NCBI RefSeq assembly: GCF_011075055.1
Contig: NC_058152.1
Span: forward strand, 12,583,228-12,647,227
Length of the DNA: 64,000 nucleotides
Source: Mangifera indica
Taxonomy: Eukaryota; Streptophyta; Magnoliopsida; Sapindales; Anacardiaceae
Direction: 5' to 3'
Shown one piece after another: positions 12,036 to 23,640 of this stretch (positions are counted from its first letter, which is position 1; every line of letters begins with the position of its first letter). A program made the position numbers and the translations under genes. The notes under the pieces are model-generated. The model made no database searches and was not told the origin of the DNA. It worked only from the letters and a program-made list of their open reading frames with translations.

Positions 12036-12563
12036 TCAACCTTCAAGTTTCAATCGCTTATGACATCTTTCATCATTTTTGTCCACTTTTGCATCTCTTC
12101 TCAAATCATCATTTTTGGCATATAACAAAGTCACTCCACATTTTTTCACCTGGCTTCGAACCTCACCATTCTTAGTTGCATGTTCAACAAAAAACTCAAC
12201 ACCACCTTGGCTATTCAAATTGAGTGTAGGAAATTGCTCGAACATCTAAAGGTACTGATAACCTATGACCACATGATCTGATTCAATAACGTCCTCGTCT
12301 TCAAGAAACTTAAGCCAAAAATGGAATGAGTGAATCAAATAACTAGAAAAAATCATCTCTCCATTAACAATCAGGTTAAATCCAACATTTTGTTGATAGT
12401 TTTGTAATAATACAACAACACATAAAATGAAACCAGTTAAGTTGTAATTGACCCAACCTTCTGGAAACTTTACAAAAGATTCATTACTTTTTAAGTCAAA
12501 CCACTTTGGAATTCCGCCTCCAGGATAAACAATGTTCCCCACTTGCTCAGCCCAAATGATATC
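12036..12563 (-). pseudogene. TNL-2 exon 5, C-JID domain, with premature stop
   Basis: Last exon of TNL-2, encoding the C-terminal jelly-roll/Ig-like domain (C-JID) that follows the LRRs in TNLs and helps bind effector ligands. It begins after an AATGCAG acceptor (12564-12565) and contains GGGIPKWFDLKSNESFVKF and GGVEFFVEHATKNGEV, ending KRLKLEG. An in-frame TAG at 12246-12248 falls where TNL-3 has Thr (FNYITMYKE), which would remove the last 70 residues. Otherwise collinear with exon 5 of TNL-3 (42436-42972). Confidence 0.88.
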
Positions 12564-14409
12564 CTGCATTTACATTAGTGGTCTATTTAATACTATATAT
12601 TTTAATATTATGTCGTAAGAAACTCTATATTCATAAATCAACAGTCCAAGTAAGATTTTCAGATAGAAAATATTTTGATTAAAGAATTATCAACTTTGTC
12701 TTAGATTAAGACTGCATAGTATTTCATTTTATCAAATAAAACTAATTAAATATATTAACTATTTAGTTAACAATAGTAAATTTATATGTATAAAAATATT
12801 ATACAATAAGAAAGGAATATTTTAAATGTAATTCTGTATAATATAATCTAAAGTTAAAATATGATGAGAATAGTAAATTTAATAGTATGGTGAGAATAAA
12901 AGTGTGAGAACTACAAATTAGTGGATTTACTTATAATTGTGAAGAATATTGTGGTGTTAGAATAGTTTTCATAAATTGATGGACATGTTTATGTTTCTAA
13001 AAAAAATGGTGGTTTTTGGTTAATAATGTAAAATAGTGAGTTTCAACCAAAACAGATCGTTCCATAATAAAAGATAGAGAGTTATGAAAAAAGTAGAAGT
13101 TTCACTTAAGCTTTCAATTCCTTTTCCTATTCTTGATTTTTTGTTTTCTCTTTCATCAAAACCTGTATTCTTCTTTCATCAAATTTGTTCAACATTTGTT
13201 ATGGATAGTTTAATTCAATATAATCTTTAATTCAAAATTACTCTATCATAATACAATAGATTATTTATATGTCAAATAGTAAACTCATTATTGAGTATAT
13301 ATACTTTTTTTATTTTGTCATTACCCTTACAAATACTTCTCCCTTAAAATTTTTATATGCACGAGAAGCCAATTCATCTTTTTTTGAGATTATATTGAAT
13401 TAAACTGTCCACTAGTTTCATAACTCAGTATCATTAGGTGTGTATTGACTAAAAAATTCCATCAAGATGATGAAAATAAAGAGAGTTATGTTTAAGGGGA
13501 GATGTTGAGAATAAAGGTGACTCAACTATTGAAGTTATGTTTAAGGAGAGATGCTGAAGAGAAAGAGAGTTATGTTCAAGGAGAGATATTGAGAATAAAA
13601 GTATGAGAAGTGCAAAGCGATGGATTAGTTTGTAATAGTACTTAAGTGTTTGAATTGCAAAGCGGTGAATTTGTTTGTAATGGTACTTAAGTGTTAGAAT
13701 TACAAAGTGGTGTATTTAATTGTGATAAAATCAAATCGGTGAGTTTTATTCAAAACTCATTGTTTCATTATAGCACAAACAGGAAAAAGAAAACCTAACC
13801 ACGGTATTCAAACATCGATCTATCTTCATTCCAAATAATCTATAGTTTCTTTTCCAGGTTTCAATTAAAAAAATCAAAGAGAGATGGATTGCCAACATGT
13901 CAATCAAATCTTCTATATAATCCTAGTTGTTGTATGCTTAGATGTTGATGATCAATTAAAAAAAAAATCTCTCTTTTTATCTTTTCTCAGTTAGCCTGCT
14001 TGATTTTGCATAGTAAATATTATAAATTCCCTTTAAATAATTTAGTATATTATTATGAAATTTGAATTTAATTATTATATATTATATATAAATATAATAG
14101 TTTTAGCCAAATCATTTTCAATTTAATACAACTTTAAAAACTTAGTGCAATCCAATACAACGTACCAAATGCACCCAAAAAATCTCAAGTAGGCAAGACA
14201 CTACAAGGATAGGGCTATTTTTTAAGTTTATATAAATTAAAATTTTAATCCACACATCTTTTATTTTTACAATGAAATATGTATACTGATATTTAATTTT
14301 TAACTTTTTTGAATAGGACATTAAAACTTATAAAGTTTGAAGATTCAAAATTTACAGAAAATGAATTGACATCATAAGAAAATAGAAAAAGTGAGCAAGA
14401 TAGACTTAC
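12564..14409 (-). other. TNL-2 intron 4 with local tandem repeats
   Basis: About 1.85 kb of AT-rich intron between the LRR exon and the C-JID exon. Around 13481-13590 a 'gttatgtt(t/c)aagg(g/a)gagat' unit is present three times, and at 13611-13735 a 'tgtaatggtacttaagtgtt' unit three times; intron 4 of TNL-3 has single copies of both (43905-44010). No coding sequence seen. Confidence 0.6.
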
Positions 14410-15441
14410 TTCACAGTGATGCCACACATCTGCATTTCTCTCAATATTCAGGAGAGCATCTGTCATATCTAATTTTAGTTTGAAACAATTGTGCAACCAG
14501 ACATCCACATTACAAGTCGATATACCTAGGAATGAAGCTGGTAAACTTGATATTGATTCAAGATATACGCAATTCATTGCCATCATTGTCTCTAACCTGC
14601 TTGGAAGCTCTGGTAAGTATTTAAGCCTCTGGCAATTGCTTAAATAAAGAAATTTCAGGTTAGAGAGGTCTTTGATGCTCTCTGGTAGCGTCTCCAAATT
14701 GTTTTGGCCAAGAATTAAATATTTAAGTGAGAGTAATTGGCTAATATTGCTGGGTAACACTTCGATGCAACAATCAACCAGGTTTAGCTTTATCATTCTT
14801 TGGAAGACAGATAAATCAAAGAGTGGGATACCCGATTGCTTCTACATCTTACATCTTATCAAAGACAATGCCCACAGGTTAATCAAACTTGTCATAAATG
14901 TTGGAATTTCTGCAAAAGAAATTTCCTCCAGTTCCAGTTCCCTCAGAGTTTGTAAATTTCTCATGTCATTAGGCAATCCGTCAAGTTTGGAACAACCCGA
15001 GAGATAAAGAGATTTAAGAGATTTCAACTCACGAATACTATCTGGTAATCTCTCAAACCTTGAACATTTTCTAAGACTCAATGTTACTAGTCTAAAGAAA
15101 TGCCCTATTGATGGGAATTCTTTAATAGCAGTTCCATCTAGATATAATTCTTCAACTGTATTAGGGAGATATGAAACTTCTTTGAGATTTGAGCAATTAG
15201 AGAGATTAACTACTCGAAGAGATTGGCAATTAGAACTAATTGGAAGATTATCAAAGCTTTTTCATCCTTGTAGGTTCAAGATAACAAGTTTATGGAGATT
15301 ATGGATAGATGAGAAACTCTCAAGCAAATTTGTATAATCTTCAAGCTTCAAGCTCTCAAGATTTGGCATAAGTGATAAATCTGGTATACTGCATAGACGT
15401 TTAGAGTGACTGACGTCAATATATTTCAAATTAACAAGTTT
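14410..15441 (-). pseudogene. TNL-2 exon 4, leucine-rich repeats, broken
   Basis: LRR exon of TNL-2 with about a dozen repeats of LxxLxLxxC type, for example LKSLYLSGCSKLDGLP and LPESIKDLSNLKFLYLSNCQ. Three lesions relative to TNL-3: the acceptor AG is changed to AA (15442-15443 on the plus strand), a TGA at 15262-15264 replaces a Cys codon of an LRR, and a TAG at 14842-14844 replaces a Gln-like codon. All other sequence stays in one frame to a good donor (GAA|GTAAGT, 14410/14409). The exon cannot be spliced or translated normally. Confidence 0.9.
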
Positions 15442-15542
15442 TTGTCACAAAAAAATAATAATAATAAATGAATTGAAACAACATAAATAGCATACATATA
15501 TTTACAATTTAAAGCAAAATATATATAGAAGTTAACATATAC

Positions 15543-15836
15543 TTGGTTACCAGTCCAAAGTTGTTTAAGTTCGATATTACACAAGGAAAGTGCAACAAGG
15601 TTCTTTGGATTAAAATTTGGTGGCAATGATTTGTCAGAATATCCATGCCAGCAAAAGTACCTTAGCTCAGAGAAATCAGACTCAAGTTTCTCAAAACCAA
15701 GAACCTTCTTTCCATGTTCGAACTCATAAATTTTCAAGAATCTTAGGTTTTGCATGTTGTTGAAAGCTTTAGGATTTAAATGCAACTCTTCTACTTCAAA
15801 CATATCCAAGCATATACTTCGAATTGCTCTAGTTCT
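15543..15836 (-). pseudogene. TNL-2 exon 3, NB-ARC/LRR linker
   Basis: 98 codons between an AG acceptor (15837-15838) and a CAA|GTATAT donor (15543/15542). It reads RTRAIRSICLDMFEVEELHL, then the typical TNL linker LNPKAFNNMQNLRFLKIYEF and LPPNFNPKNLVALSL. It is open and in phase 0 at both ends. Exon 3 of TNL-3 is 75 nt longer because of an internal 25-residue stretch (SDSFALHRILRW...) missing here. Confidence 0.88.
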
Positions 15837-16097
15837 CTGGAAATCACAAGCATATTGGTGAAAAGTCAATTTGAAATTGCTTAATTACATCAATTCTTAA
15901 GTAATTTACTCTCAAATATATTTCTTTCTCAAATTTCTTTTCAGAATTTGTAAATAAAATAATAAAAGTTGTGTCATTGCTACCCTATACCAAATAATTT
16001 AGTTCCCAATGATAATTGGAAATGAATATTAGGTAACTAATATTTTATTATATGTATGTATAAAATAGAAATAAAAAATAAGTGTTCTAGCTCTTAC

Positions 16098-17178
16098 CAT
16101 ATTATACTTCAATACTAAAAAGATTGCATCAGGATCCCACAACCTACTATGTTTACCAGGATCATCAATTGATTCTTGCCGAACAATTTCCCTACCCATT
16201 TCTTCAAGTAAATCATGCATTGTTATGGTGTCAAATGATGTAGTTATAAGACACCTTTCAATGAGAAGATGTATCGAAATATGAGAGTCAAAGTCACGAG
16301 CATTCAAGATTGCTTCTATGAGATCTCTTTTATATCCTTTAAAGAAACATGCAATATCTAAAAATACAACCTTCTCTTTATCATTTAATTCGTTATAACT
16401 TATTTTTAACACCTTGTGGACATCCACATGAAGACTTGTTCTTAAGTTTTTTAGTGCACTTTCCCATTCTCTCTTCGTCCTCTTGAATAGAAAGGAACCA
16501 AGAACTTTAAGAGCTAGTGGAACACCTTTAGTATAAGCTACTACTATAGATGATAACTCATTATAATCTTCTGTTGGAGGATTTCCTTTAGAGGCATATA
16601 AGGCAAAAAGTTGAAGAGCATCATGAGAAGATAACCCTGTCATCTCATGAATGTGATCCACTTCATAATTCCTTAGCACATGTTTATCCCTTGTTATTAT
16701 AATGATTCGACTATCTGAATCGAAGTTGTCAAAAACTCCCATTAAATATTTTATTTGTTCTAACTTCGTTACATCATCAAACACAATGAGAACTTTTTTT
16801 CTGCTAATGAAACTTTTTCTTCTGAAGGTGAATCCATGATTGAGATGTTCATCCCTTAAAATTGCAGAACTCAATTTTTGGCATAAGTCATTTAATCCTC
16901 CGCTTTTCTCTGATTCTTCTCTAATATTCAAAATGAAATAAGAAGCTTCAAACTGTTTAGAGATTTTTTCTAATATAGCACCAGCAAGAGTAGTTTTTCC
17001 TATGCCTCCGATACCCCAAATCCCTAGCTTGCAAACACTTTTTGAACATAATAAATTTTCAATCTCTTCAATTGATGACTCTAGTCCAACTAGGTCCTTA
17101 GAAGGAACAACTGAGGAGTTGTAATCCAACTTCTTCCATACATCATTGACAACATCTTTTACCAGTGTTGCCTCATTC
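16098..17178 (-). pseudogene. TNL-2 exon 2, NB-ARC domain (open)
   Basis: 1081-nt exon identical in length to exon 2 of TNL-3. All NB-ARC landmarks are visible: P-loop GIGGIGKTT, kinase-2 KKVLIVFDDV, RNBS-B SDSRIIIITRDKH, GVPLALKVLGSFL, RNBS-D VVFLDIACFFKGY and MHDLLEEMGREIVRQES. It ends at AATATG|GTAAGA. No stop. Listed as pseudogene only because the downstream LRR exons of the same gene are broken; together with exon 1 it could still make a TIR-NB protein if transcription ends early. Confidence 0.9.
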
Positions 17179-17851
17179 CTAAAAATAAAAAATAAACAAT
17201 TAAATAATATGATACTAAAATTAAATGACTAAAAATGAAATAAATAAATATAACATAATTTTAATTCTTTTCTGTTTATTTTGACTGTTCATTAAATAAA
17301 AATTTTTAAATGTAAGATTGGCATAATGAAGAACTGCATCATGATATGAATTCAAGTTCATTTCTCAGTGGCACAAAATTTTAGATTCAAATATAATTTG
17401 ATCATCACTTTCCATGTCGTAAAAACTTGTAAAACTTATCAAAGCTAAAATTCAATTCTCAGAAAAAATGAAATAATCATTAAGTATGTATTTAATGATA
17501 TATCATATTTAGATAGTAATTAGCCGTCATTCAAAAAAGTAAAACTGATAATTCGTATTAATGGAAAGTGTTTGTGTTAAGTCTTTCTGTTTTTTGGGCT
17601 AGAAGACACACAACAAGAACCCAACCCAAATTAGCATAGTATAAAATATAAGGTCAAACTTCCAATTGACTATTATTTTGACCATCTGAATCTGTCTCCA
17701 GTAAATCTGGAAAAGATAATAAAAACAGAAAATATAAGGAACTGCTGTATGTAAGATTATTACATAAAAATTGGTAATTTGTAGCTTCAAAGTACTTACC
17801 AAAAAAAAAATATTATTACATAAAAACATTGACAAAGAAATTTACAGTTAC

Positions 17852-18345
17852 CTAGAGTTCTTTGAATCATAACCAGATAGGTTGGCTGCATCCCTCAAAG
17901 CAGTCCTCCATCTCTGCAACATCTCTGAATCATCCATAAAACGCTTTTCAAGCTCAGCAAATGCTTTCCCAAAATCCCCAGTTTGATTCCTGACATCAGA
18001 TGGATCTACGTCATAGAAGACTAGTATTACGATCTGATCATACGTGTTCTTACATTTAACAATCTCTTCAAGTTCTTTGAGACACCATCTGGAGGAAGCA
18101 TACCCTTTAGAAAAAATGATAACCGAGATCTTTGAATGTCCATTTGCCTTCAAAAGAGATGCAAAAATTTCTTCTCCTCTATCAAGGCTATCGTCAATGA
18201 AAGTTTTAATCTTTTTTTGACAAAAGGCTTCATAAAGATGGCTGGTAATGTTTTGTTGGGTGTCCACACCACGGAAACTAAGGAAAACCTCATACTCTAT
18301 TTTAGGAGTAATGGATGAAGAAGAAGAAGAAGAAGAGGAAGCCAT
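17852..18345 (-). pseudogene. TNL-2 exon 1, TIR domain (open)
   Basis: TIR exon starting at MASSSSSSSSSITPK (18345; three Ser longer than TNL-3; an upstream in-frame Met at 18381 also exists) and ending CTAG|GTAACT. Catalytic-Glu motif SSRWCLKELEEIV is present. Box 1 reads SFRGVDTQQN, so both the Glu and the Arg of the usual RGEDTR are replaced. A DNA transposon relic lies 92 bp upstream of the ATG (18438-18918) and probably displaced or altered the promoter. Intron 1 (17179-17851) matches those of TNL-1 and TNL-3. Confidence 0.9.
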
Positions 18346-18437
18346 TAAGTGCAAGTGAAGAGAGGCAGTTCGCATAAACAAAGAAGGGTAAACTAAAACA
18401 TCACCCCATTGAGCAGTTGAACTAAAACATCGCCTTA

Positions 18438-18918
18438 TGGGCCGTTTGGTTTCAGTTTTTGAAGATTACCTTGGTAATCTATCTTTTATTCCTTTGTTTG
18501 ACTTGTTAGTAATAAAATATTACAGGAATCTTCTATTACCAATGCTGATGTGACAGATAATATAAGTGATAATCTGATTACTATATTCACCTTAGGTATT
18601 TAAAGATTATCAAGGTAATCTTAATTTTATTAAAATTATATTATTATTTATTAATTTTTTGAGACAAAAATAAATTTATTTTTAATAAATATGACAAATA
18701 ATATAAAAAATATTTAAAAATAATTGTTTTCAAGGGCATTTAAGTAAAATAATTTATTAGTAATTTTTTATTACCTTTAACCAAACACAATAATTATTTA
18801 TACCTACCAAATTTTATCAAACATAACAATAATTTATACCTAGTAATATTCTAAATAATCTATCTTCAATGTAATCTTTCTATTTTGGTAATAAAACATT
18901 ATCCAAACCAAACGCCCC
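18438..18918. mobile_element. PIF/Harbinger-type MITE (481 bp) with TTA target duplication
   Basis: Ends are TGGGCCGTTTGGTTT and, inverted, GGGGCGTTTGGTTT, flanked by TTA on both sides (18435-18437, 18919-18921). A TTA/TAA duplication and G-rich 14-15-bp terminal repeats fit the PIF/Harbinger superfamily. The interior is AT-rich without a transposase. A related, more decayed copy lies at 26747-27129. Confidence 0.75.
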
Positions 18919-19439
18919 TTATCTGTTTTCTCAGAAGATACCCTGCGTTTCGTCTTTTTCTAATTTATTTTTTATCGGCCAAATGATTATTTTAAAATAT
19001 TAATATATAATTATGTATTATTTTATTACTAATTTAAAATTATTTAATTATATAATAATATATTATTATTTGAACATAATTTTATACTTATTGCTTATAT
19101 ATATAATTTTATTAATATTAAATATTAAAATATTTTAGTATTTTCACCGATGAAGTTAAGACTATTAGTTTAGACTAGCAGTTTAACAGGACCTTCAAAA
19201 TCTCCATTGCAGCAAAGTCATGGCCAGTGTGGGAACTTCCCCAATAGCTAACCAGGGACACCTCCACCATTTTGGCCAACAGCCACAGGATTTCTTGTAG
19301 GCTTCTCTTTGTATTTTTTCTTCCGAAGAAATTAGAAAATTAAATATGAAAATGACAACATTAAATTCCCTCCATTTCTAAGCAGTTGGAAATTTGATTT
19401 CGTTTTAATATTTTTGGTGGGAATTAGTCTGCATGGATT
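18919..19439. other. AT-rich spacer
   Basis: No gene supported. The first part is very AT-rich; from about 19190 base composition rises toward the LINE 3' region. Confidence 0.4.
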
Positions 19440-21140
19440 TGGAAAAACTTTTCAAAAGCACATCAGGAAGAAATGCAGGTGCCGACACTGGGAAGCAGAC
19501 GTAATGGACAAAAGCAAAATCAGGAAATGACAGAAGCACCGGCCGAATCAATTGACAATCCAAACTCAATGAATTCTGACGCTCTACTCGGAGAGACAAA
19601 ACTCACCTTGCTTGATCATACAACAAACCAGCATCCAAAGATCCTCATAGAAGGACTACAGCTCAGGAATTTCAGACCAGAACCCATCAACAGAGGATAA
19701 ATAAGCCCAAACTAGAGGACCATATCATCATGTAGCAATCCAGGAGCAAAAATTTGAAGATGCAAGAAAAGCCTGCAGGAAGAATTCAAGCCAACCAGAC
19801 CAGCAAAGACTGAAGGTCCATGAGGACCAGAAGCAAGCCTCAACTGCAAGGAAACCAAGCAGCAGACCAGGAGAAATTTTTGAGGGCTCCAAACCAAGCC
19901 ACAGCTGGGGAAAAGGGAGGCCTGGAGAACAACAGCAGGAGAAGTAGGGGAATGAACGGCAAAAACAGGGGAAGCAGAGAAAACTGATGCGAAAGCTTCT
20001 GATCAGAATTTAGAAGCAAACACAAGCACCAGGAAACAGGAGATTCAAGCTCCAGAAGACAGTAGCGAAAAGGCAGGTTTCGAAAGCCACCAGGAAAGAG
20101 CAGAAAAGAAAATCCCAGCAGCAGAGTTGAGGCAATGGAGAGGGGAAAAGCTATCAATATTGACCACTGCAACCAGCACCAAGCCTACAGAATAGGACTT
20201 GACTAAAGATCAGAAAGAGGGAACCTACAAAAGAACACACTGTTAGCAAAAAGGGCTGCCACCTCCAAAGAGGAGAAGCTTTAGCATTTGAAGGTGAAAG
20301 ATGCAGTTGAGGAGGTTCCAATTCCTAGCAATGGCTTTATTGACATTAGTAGGCGAAAAATTTGAGAGGTCAGCCCCTTTGCCTCTTACCAGTCTTCTGA
20401 GCCTTTCCACAATTCTATCTTTGGGCTGCAGAAGATTAGAGAAAATCCTGTTGTTTCTTTCCTTCCAAATGGCATAAATAGTAGCCCCAGGCTTAACTTG
20501 CCCATCAAGAATTTTAACTAACTTAATTCCAATCCGAAGAAATTTCATCAATAAAGGGGTTCTAGTTTTGCCCATTATAACTCAAGAAACTTTTCCTCAA
20601 AATGGTCTTCCAAATAAAGTTGTTGTATTCACATCCGAAGAAAATGTGGTTTATATCCTCATCATAATGATTACATGACACGCATTTAGCATTATTTGTG
20701 AGTCCAAGTTTGACAAGTTTGTCTCTAGTCATGAGTCTTTGCTTAATTGCCAACCAAAGAATAATGGCTTGTCTAGGAATGTGTTTTTTGTGATATACAA
20801 GGTCAGACCACTTAACCTCTCTTTTCTTACTCTTGAACTAATTCCAAACTGACTTTGTAGAAATCTGACCATTGGACGACGACAACCATGCGATAGAATC
20901 TAAGCCATCTCTAGGATTATTCATCAATGCCCCTTGATCTTTGAAAGTGCAATAGAGTCCGCAACCGACCATTTCCAAGAGTTGTCATTCACAATCTCCA
21001 TAACTTTCACCTCCCCACTAATACCCAAGTCATCAATGCCCCTTGATTGGTCTTTCTCTATACTTCTCCAAGAGAGAGTCATACGGGGTGCTAATTGTCT
21101 ATTTAAAAGAAGGTATTCTTTGCATTTCCAATTTTATATT
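19440..21140 (-). mobile_element. LINE relic 1, 3' end of the reverse-transcriptase ORF and 3' tail
   Basis: Minus-strand remnant of a non-LTR retrotransposon. Translation near 20562-20830 gives IPRQAIILWLAIKQRLMTRD, then CVSCNHYDEDINHIFFGCEY: the zinc-binding (zf-RVT) domain found after plant LINE reverse transcriptases, with C-x2-C...H...C. It continues at 20243-20560 with GATIYAIWKERNNRIFSN, the usual end of such ORFs. Several stops and a frameshift occur. The lower-AT sequence to about 19440 is probably the LINE 3' tail; its exact end and any target duplication are not clear. No reverse-transcriptase core is left. Confidence 0.7.
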
Positions 21141-22727
21141 TGATTTTGTCTCTCGGCTCATTTTTTATTTTGATTAACTTCCACCACCAAAGACTATCAT
21201 TGGTTGGATTGGTCAATTTGGTCTCAAAAAAAAAAGTCCAATTTAAATAAGATTTCCTTATTAAAAAAACTAGTTATTTTGAAATAATTGAACTAGAAAT
21301 TTTAAAATTTTAAAATTTCAAAAACCACTCTGAACTTTTTTTAAGGTTAAAGAAACCCAAAAATTTTTATTAACACCTCTAGTATTTTTAAAATTACAAT
21401 TACTCTCAAAACTTTTGGAAAGGGAAAACAGAAAAAATAAGAGGAAAAGAAAAATAAAAAGAATAAGAGAGAGAGAAAATAGAAAAAAAAGAAAAAAATA
21501 GAAAAATATATATAATAATTTTCATTTATTTCACTTAATGAAATCCACTAACAAAAGTAGATGGCGGGTGAAAATTGGCTTTTTTAAATTTAAAGGGTTA
21601 GATATAATTTTGATAAACCTTGGGGGGAAAATAGTCTTTTGACCTTGTCCTTCGTTCTTTATGGCATGACAAAAGATAGGCGGCCTAAATTTTATGAACT
21701 CTCAGTAACAATCTTCAAGGATTAGATGAGATTAACTTTAATTGAATAATTCATAAAACTATTGCCTTGTAAAAATTTACATGACAACATTACGAAGGTA
21801 CCTCGAAAACATAAATCCTAAATATATGCTTTAAAAGATCATAAAAATGAACATCATGCATCAAAAATTGATTTAATTACAAACTTAACTTCGTCCCGGT
21901 TAAAAGACTATTTACAATTTCCCTAGATGCTTGTGGCTGCTTCAAAAATGTTAGCAATTTAAAGTATGCAAATTATGTTTATAACAACAATTACCTCTAA
22001 TCAGGAAATGAAGTTTGAGCAGTGATGATCTTCCAAAGAGTTTGAGCTTGTTGATTTTTTCTGGTATAAGATTAGGCAGTGTCACGAGGATGGGTGGCCC
22101 AAATTGAACTAAAAGCTCCAAGCCGTTGGAAGTACTCTCCTAGTGCAAGCAAGCCTCGAGCAACCTGGCAAGTTGTTAGGATACAAGACATCTGCTGTAG
22201 TGTTTCTTGTCCAAAATAATCAGCCTGTTCGGGCATGAGCTTATAATTTTGGTAACATATCAAGACGTTCCAAGCAAAAACTAACATGTATCAAATCGTA
22301 TGAACCTGAAATTTAAAGAACCATGTTATGCTAAGATCACTATATAACTTTCTGCCAATCATATCACTTTTGCTAACAGAAACCAATCAGTGGTCTGGTT
22401 GCCGATCATGAAATCTTATTCAGAGAAACTATCAACAGTAGAGAATATCCATATTTGACTATAGAGCCATACTTAAGTTTGCAGAAAAGCAAAGCACTGA
22501 AGGAAAAATCAACTACAGTTTTTTAGTACATCACGAAATGATATTTCCTACAAATCATGACTGCAATAAATCACCGAAATAATGAATTCAACGCCAAGAA
22601 GATGGTCTAAAAGGAAAGGGATGAGAAAATAGGTGTGATCTGTCGGGCATCACATGCATGCATTCGAGCTGCATAGTGCTTAAACAGAAGAAAACTTCAA
22701 TTTCACAGATGAATGCAAATTCAACTC
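20264..22727. repeat. Tandem duplication unit 1 (about 2.46 kb)
   Basis: Contains the LINE end, a TGA-gene 3' flank (about 21200-22070) and the last TGA-like exon with part of its intron. The order repeats exactly in 22728-25201. The join reads AACTCCAAAG, made from AACTCGTTAG (unit 2 end, 25198) and ACCTCCAAAG (unit 1 start, 20261), so only CTC is shared at the breakpoint. The undisturbed order, without a LINE, is visible in the TGA relics near 54590 and 56425. Confidence 0.85.
22072..22224 (-). pseudogene. TGA-like bZIP relic T1a, last exon
   Basis: 153-nt terminal exon of a TGA-type bZIP transcription factor, after GAACAG. It encodes ADYFGQETLQQMSCILTTCQ and ARGLLALGEYFQRLGAFSSI, stopping shortly after WATHPRD. 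In TGA factors this is the end of the DOG1-like domain, the Q-rich region that binds NPR1-type partners or dimerises. Frame is open, but Cys and Gly replace usually conserved Arg residues (compare T2 at 54997: ILTTRQ, QRLRAL). It is the duplicated copy of T1b, cut off from any upstream exon by the LINE, so it cannot be expressed as a TGA protein. Confidence 0.8.
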
Positions 22728-23640
22728 CAAAGCGGAGAAGCCTTAGCATTTGGAGGTGCAAGATGCAGTTCAGAAGGCCCCAGTTCCTAGCAATGGCTTC
22801 ATTGACATTAGTAGGCGAAAAATTTGAGAGGTTAGCCCCTTTGCCTCTTACCAGTCTTCTGATCCTTTCCCCAATTCTATCTTTGGGCTGCAGAAGATTA
22901 GGAAAAATCCTGTTGTTGCTTTCCTTCCAAATGGCGTAAATAGTAGCCAAGGCTTAACTTGCCCATCAAGAATTTTAACCAACTTCCTTTCCAATCATAA
23001 GAAATTTCATCAATAAAAGAGTTCCAGTTTTGCCCATTGTAACTCAAGAAACTTTTCCCCAAAATGGTCTTCCAGATATAGTTGTTGTATTCACATTGGA
23101 AGACAATGTAGTTTATATCATCATCATAATGATTACATAACACGCATTTAACATTATTTGTGAGTCCAAGTTTGACAAGTTTGTCTCTAGTCAGAGTCTT
23201 TGCTTAATTGCCAACCAGAGGATAATGGCTTGTCTAGGAATGTTTTTTATGTGACATACAAGGTCAATCCACTTAACCTCTCTTTTCTTACTCCTTAACT
23301 CATTCTAAGCCAACCTTGTAGAAAATTGACAATTTGGTCGCGGGCAACCATGCAATAGAGTCTAAGCCATCTCTAGGATTATTCATCAATGACCCTTGAT
23401 CTCTGAAAGCGCATTAGAGCCTGCAGCCGACCATTTCCAATAATTGGCAGTAGACCATTTCCAAGAGTTGCCATTCACAATCTCCATAACTTTTGCCTCC
23501 CAACTAATACCCAAGTCATCAATGCCCCGTGATTGGTCTTTTTCTATACTTCTCCAAGATAGGGTCATAGGGGTATCAGTTGTCCATCTAAAAGAAGGTA
23601 TTCTCTACATTTCCAATTTTATATTTTATTTTGTCTCTTA
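22728..23640 (-). mobile_element. LINE relic 2, duplicated copy
   Basis: Second copy of the zf-RVT part of the same LINE, created by the tandem duplication. It reads ATIYAIWKESNNRIFPNLLQ and CEYNNYIWKTILGKSFLSYN. More decayed than copy 1: the first Cys region is shifted and the part upstream of about 23180 is frameshifted. Confidence 0.65.

Larger units (their letters stand above)
8663..18400. repeat. Large paralogous block, copy 1 (contains TNL-2)
   Basis: This stretch and 38943-49200 share the same order and orientation: the unassigned exon segment, a 0.6-kb run ending near the (AT)n at 9527, a FRIGIDA-like relic, then a five-exon TNL. Exons 1-3 and introns align almost without gaps. Size differences come from MITEs, intron repeats and small indels. 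It is an old segmental or tandem duplication and explains why the window has two TNLs of the same build. Confidence 0.8.

Noticed and set aside
19473..20172. Open frames of 75 and 110 codons on both strands left of the LINE
   Set aside because: The 110-codon one is very hydrophobic and lies in what is probably LINE 3' tail; opposite strands are both open because the region is GC-richer.
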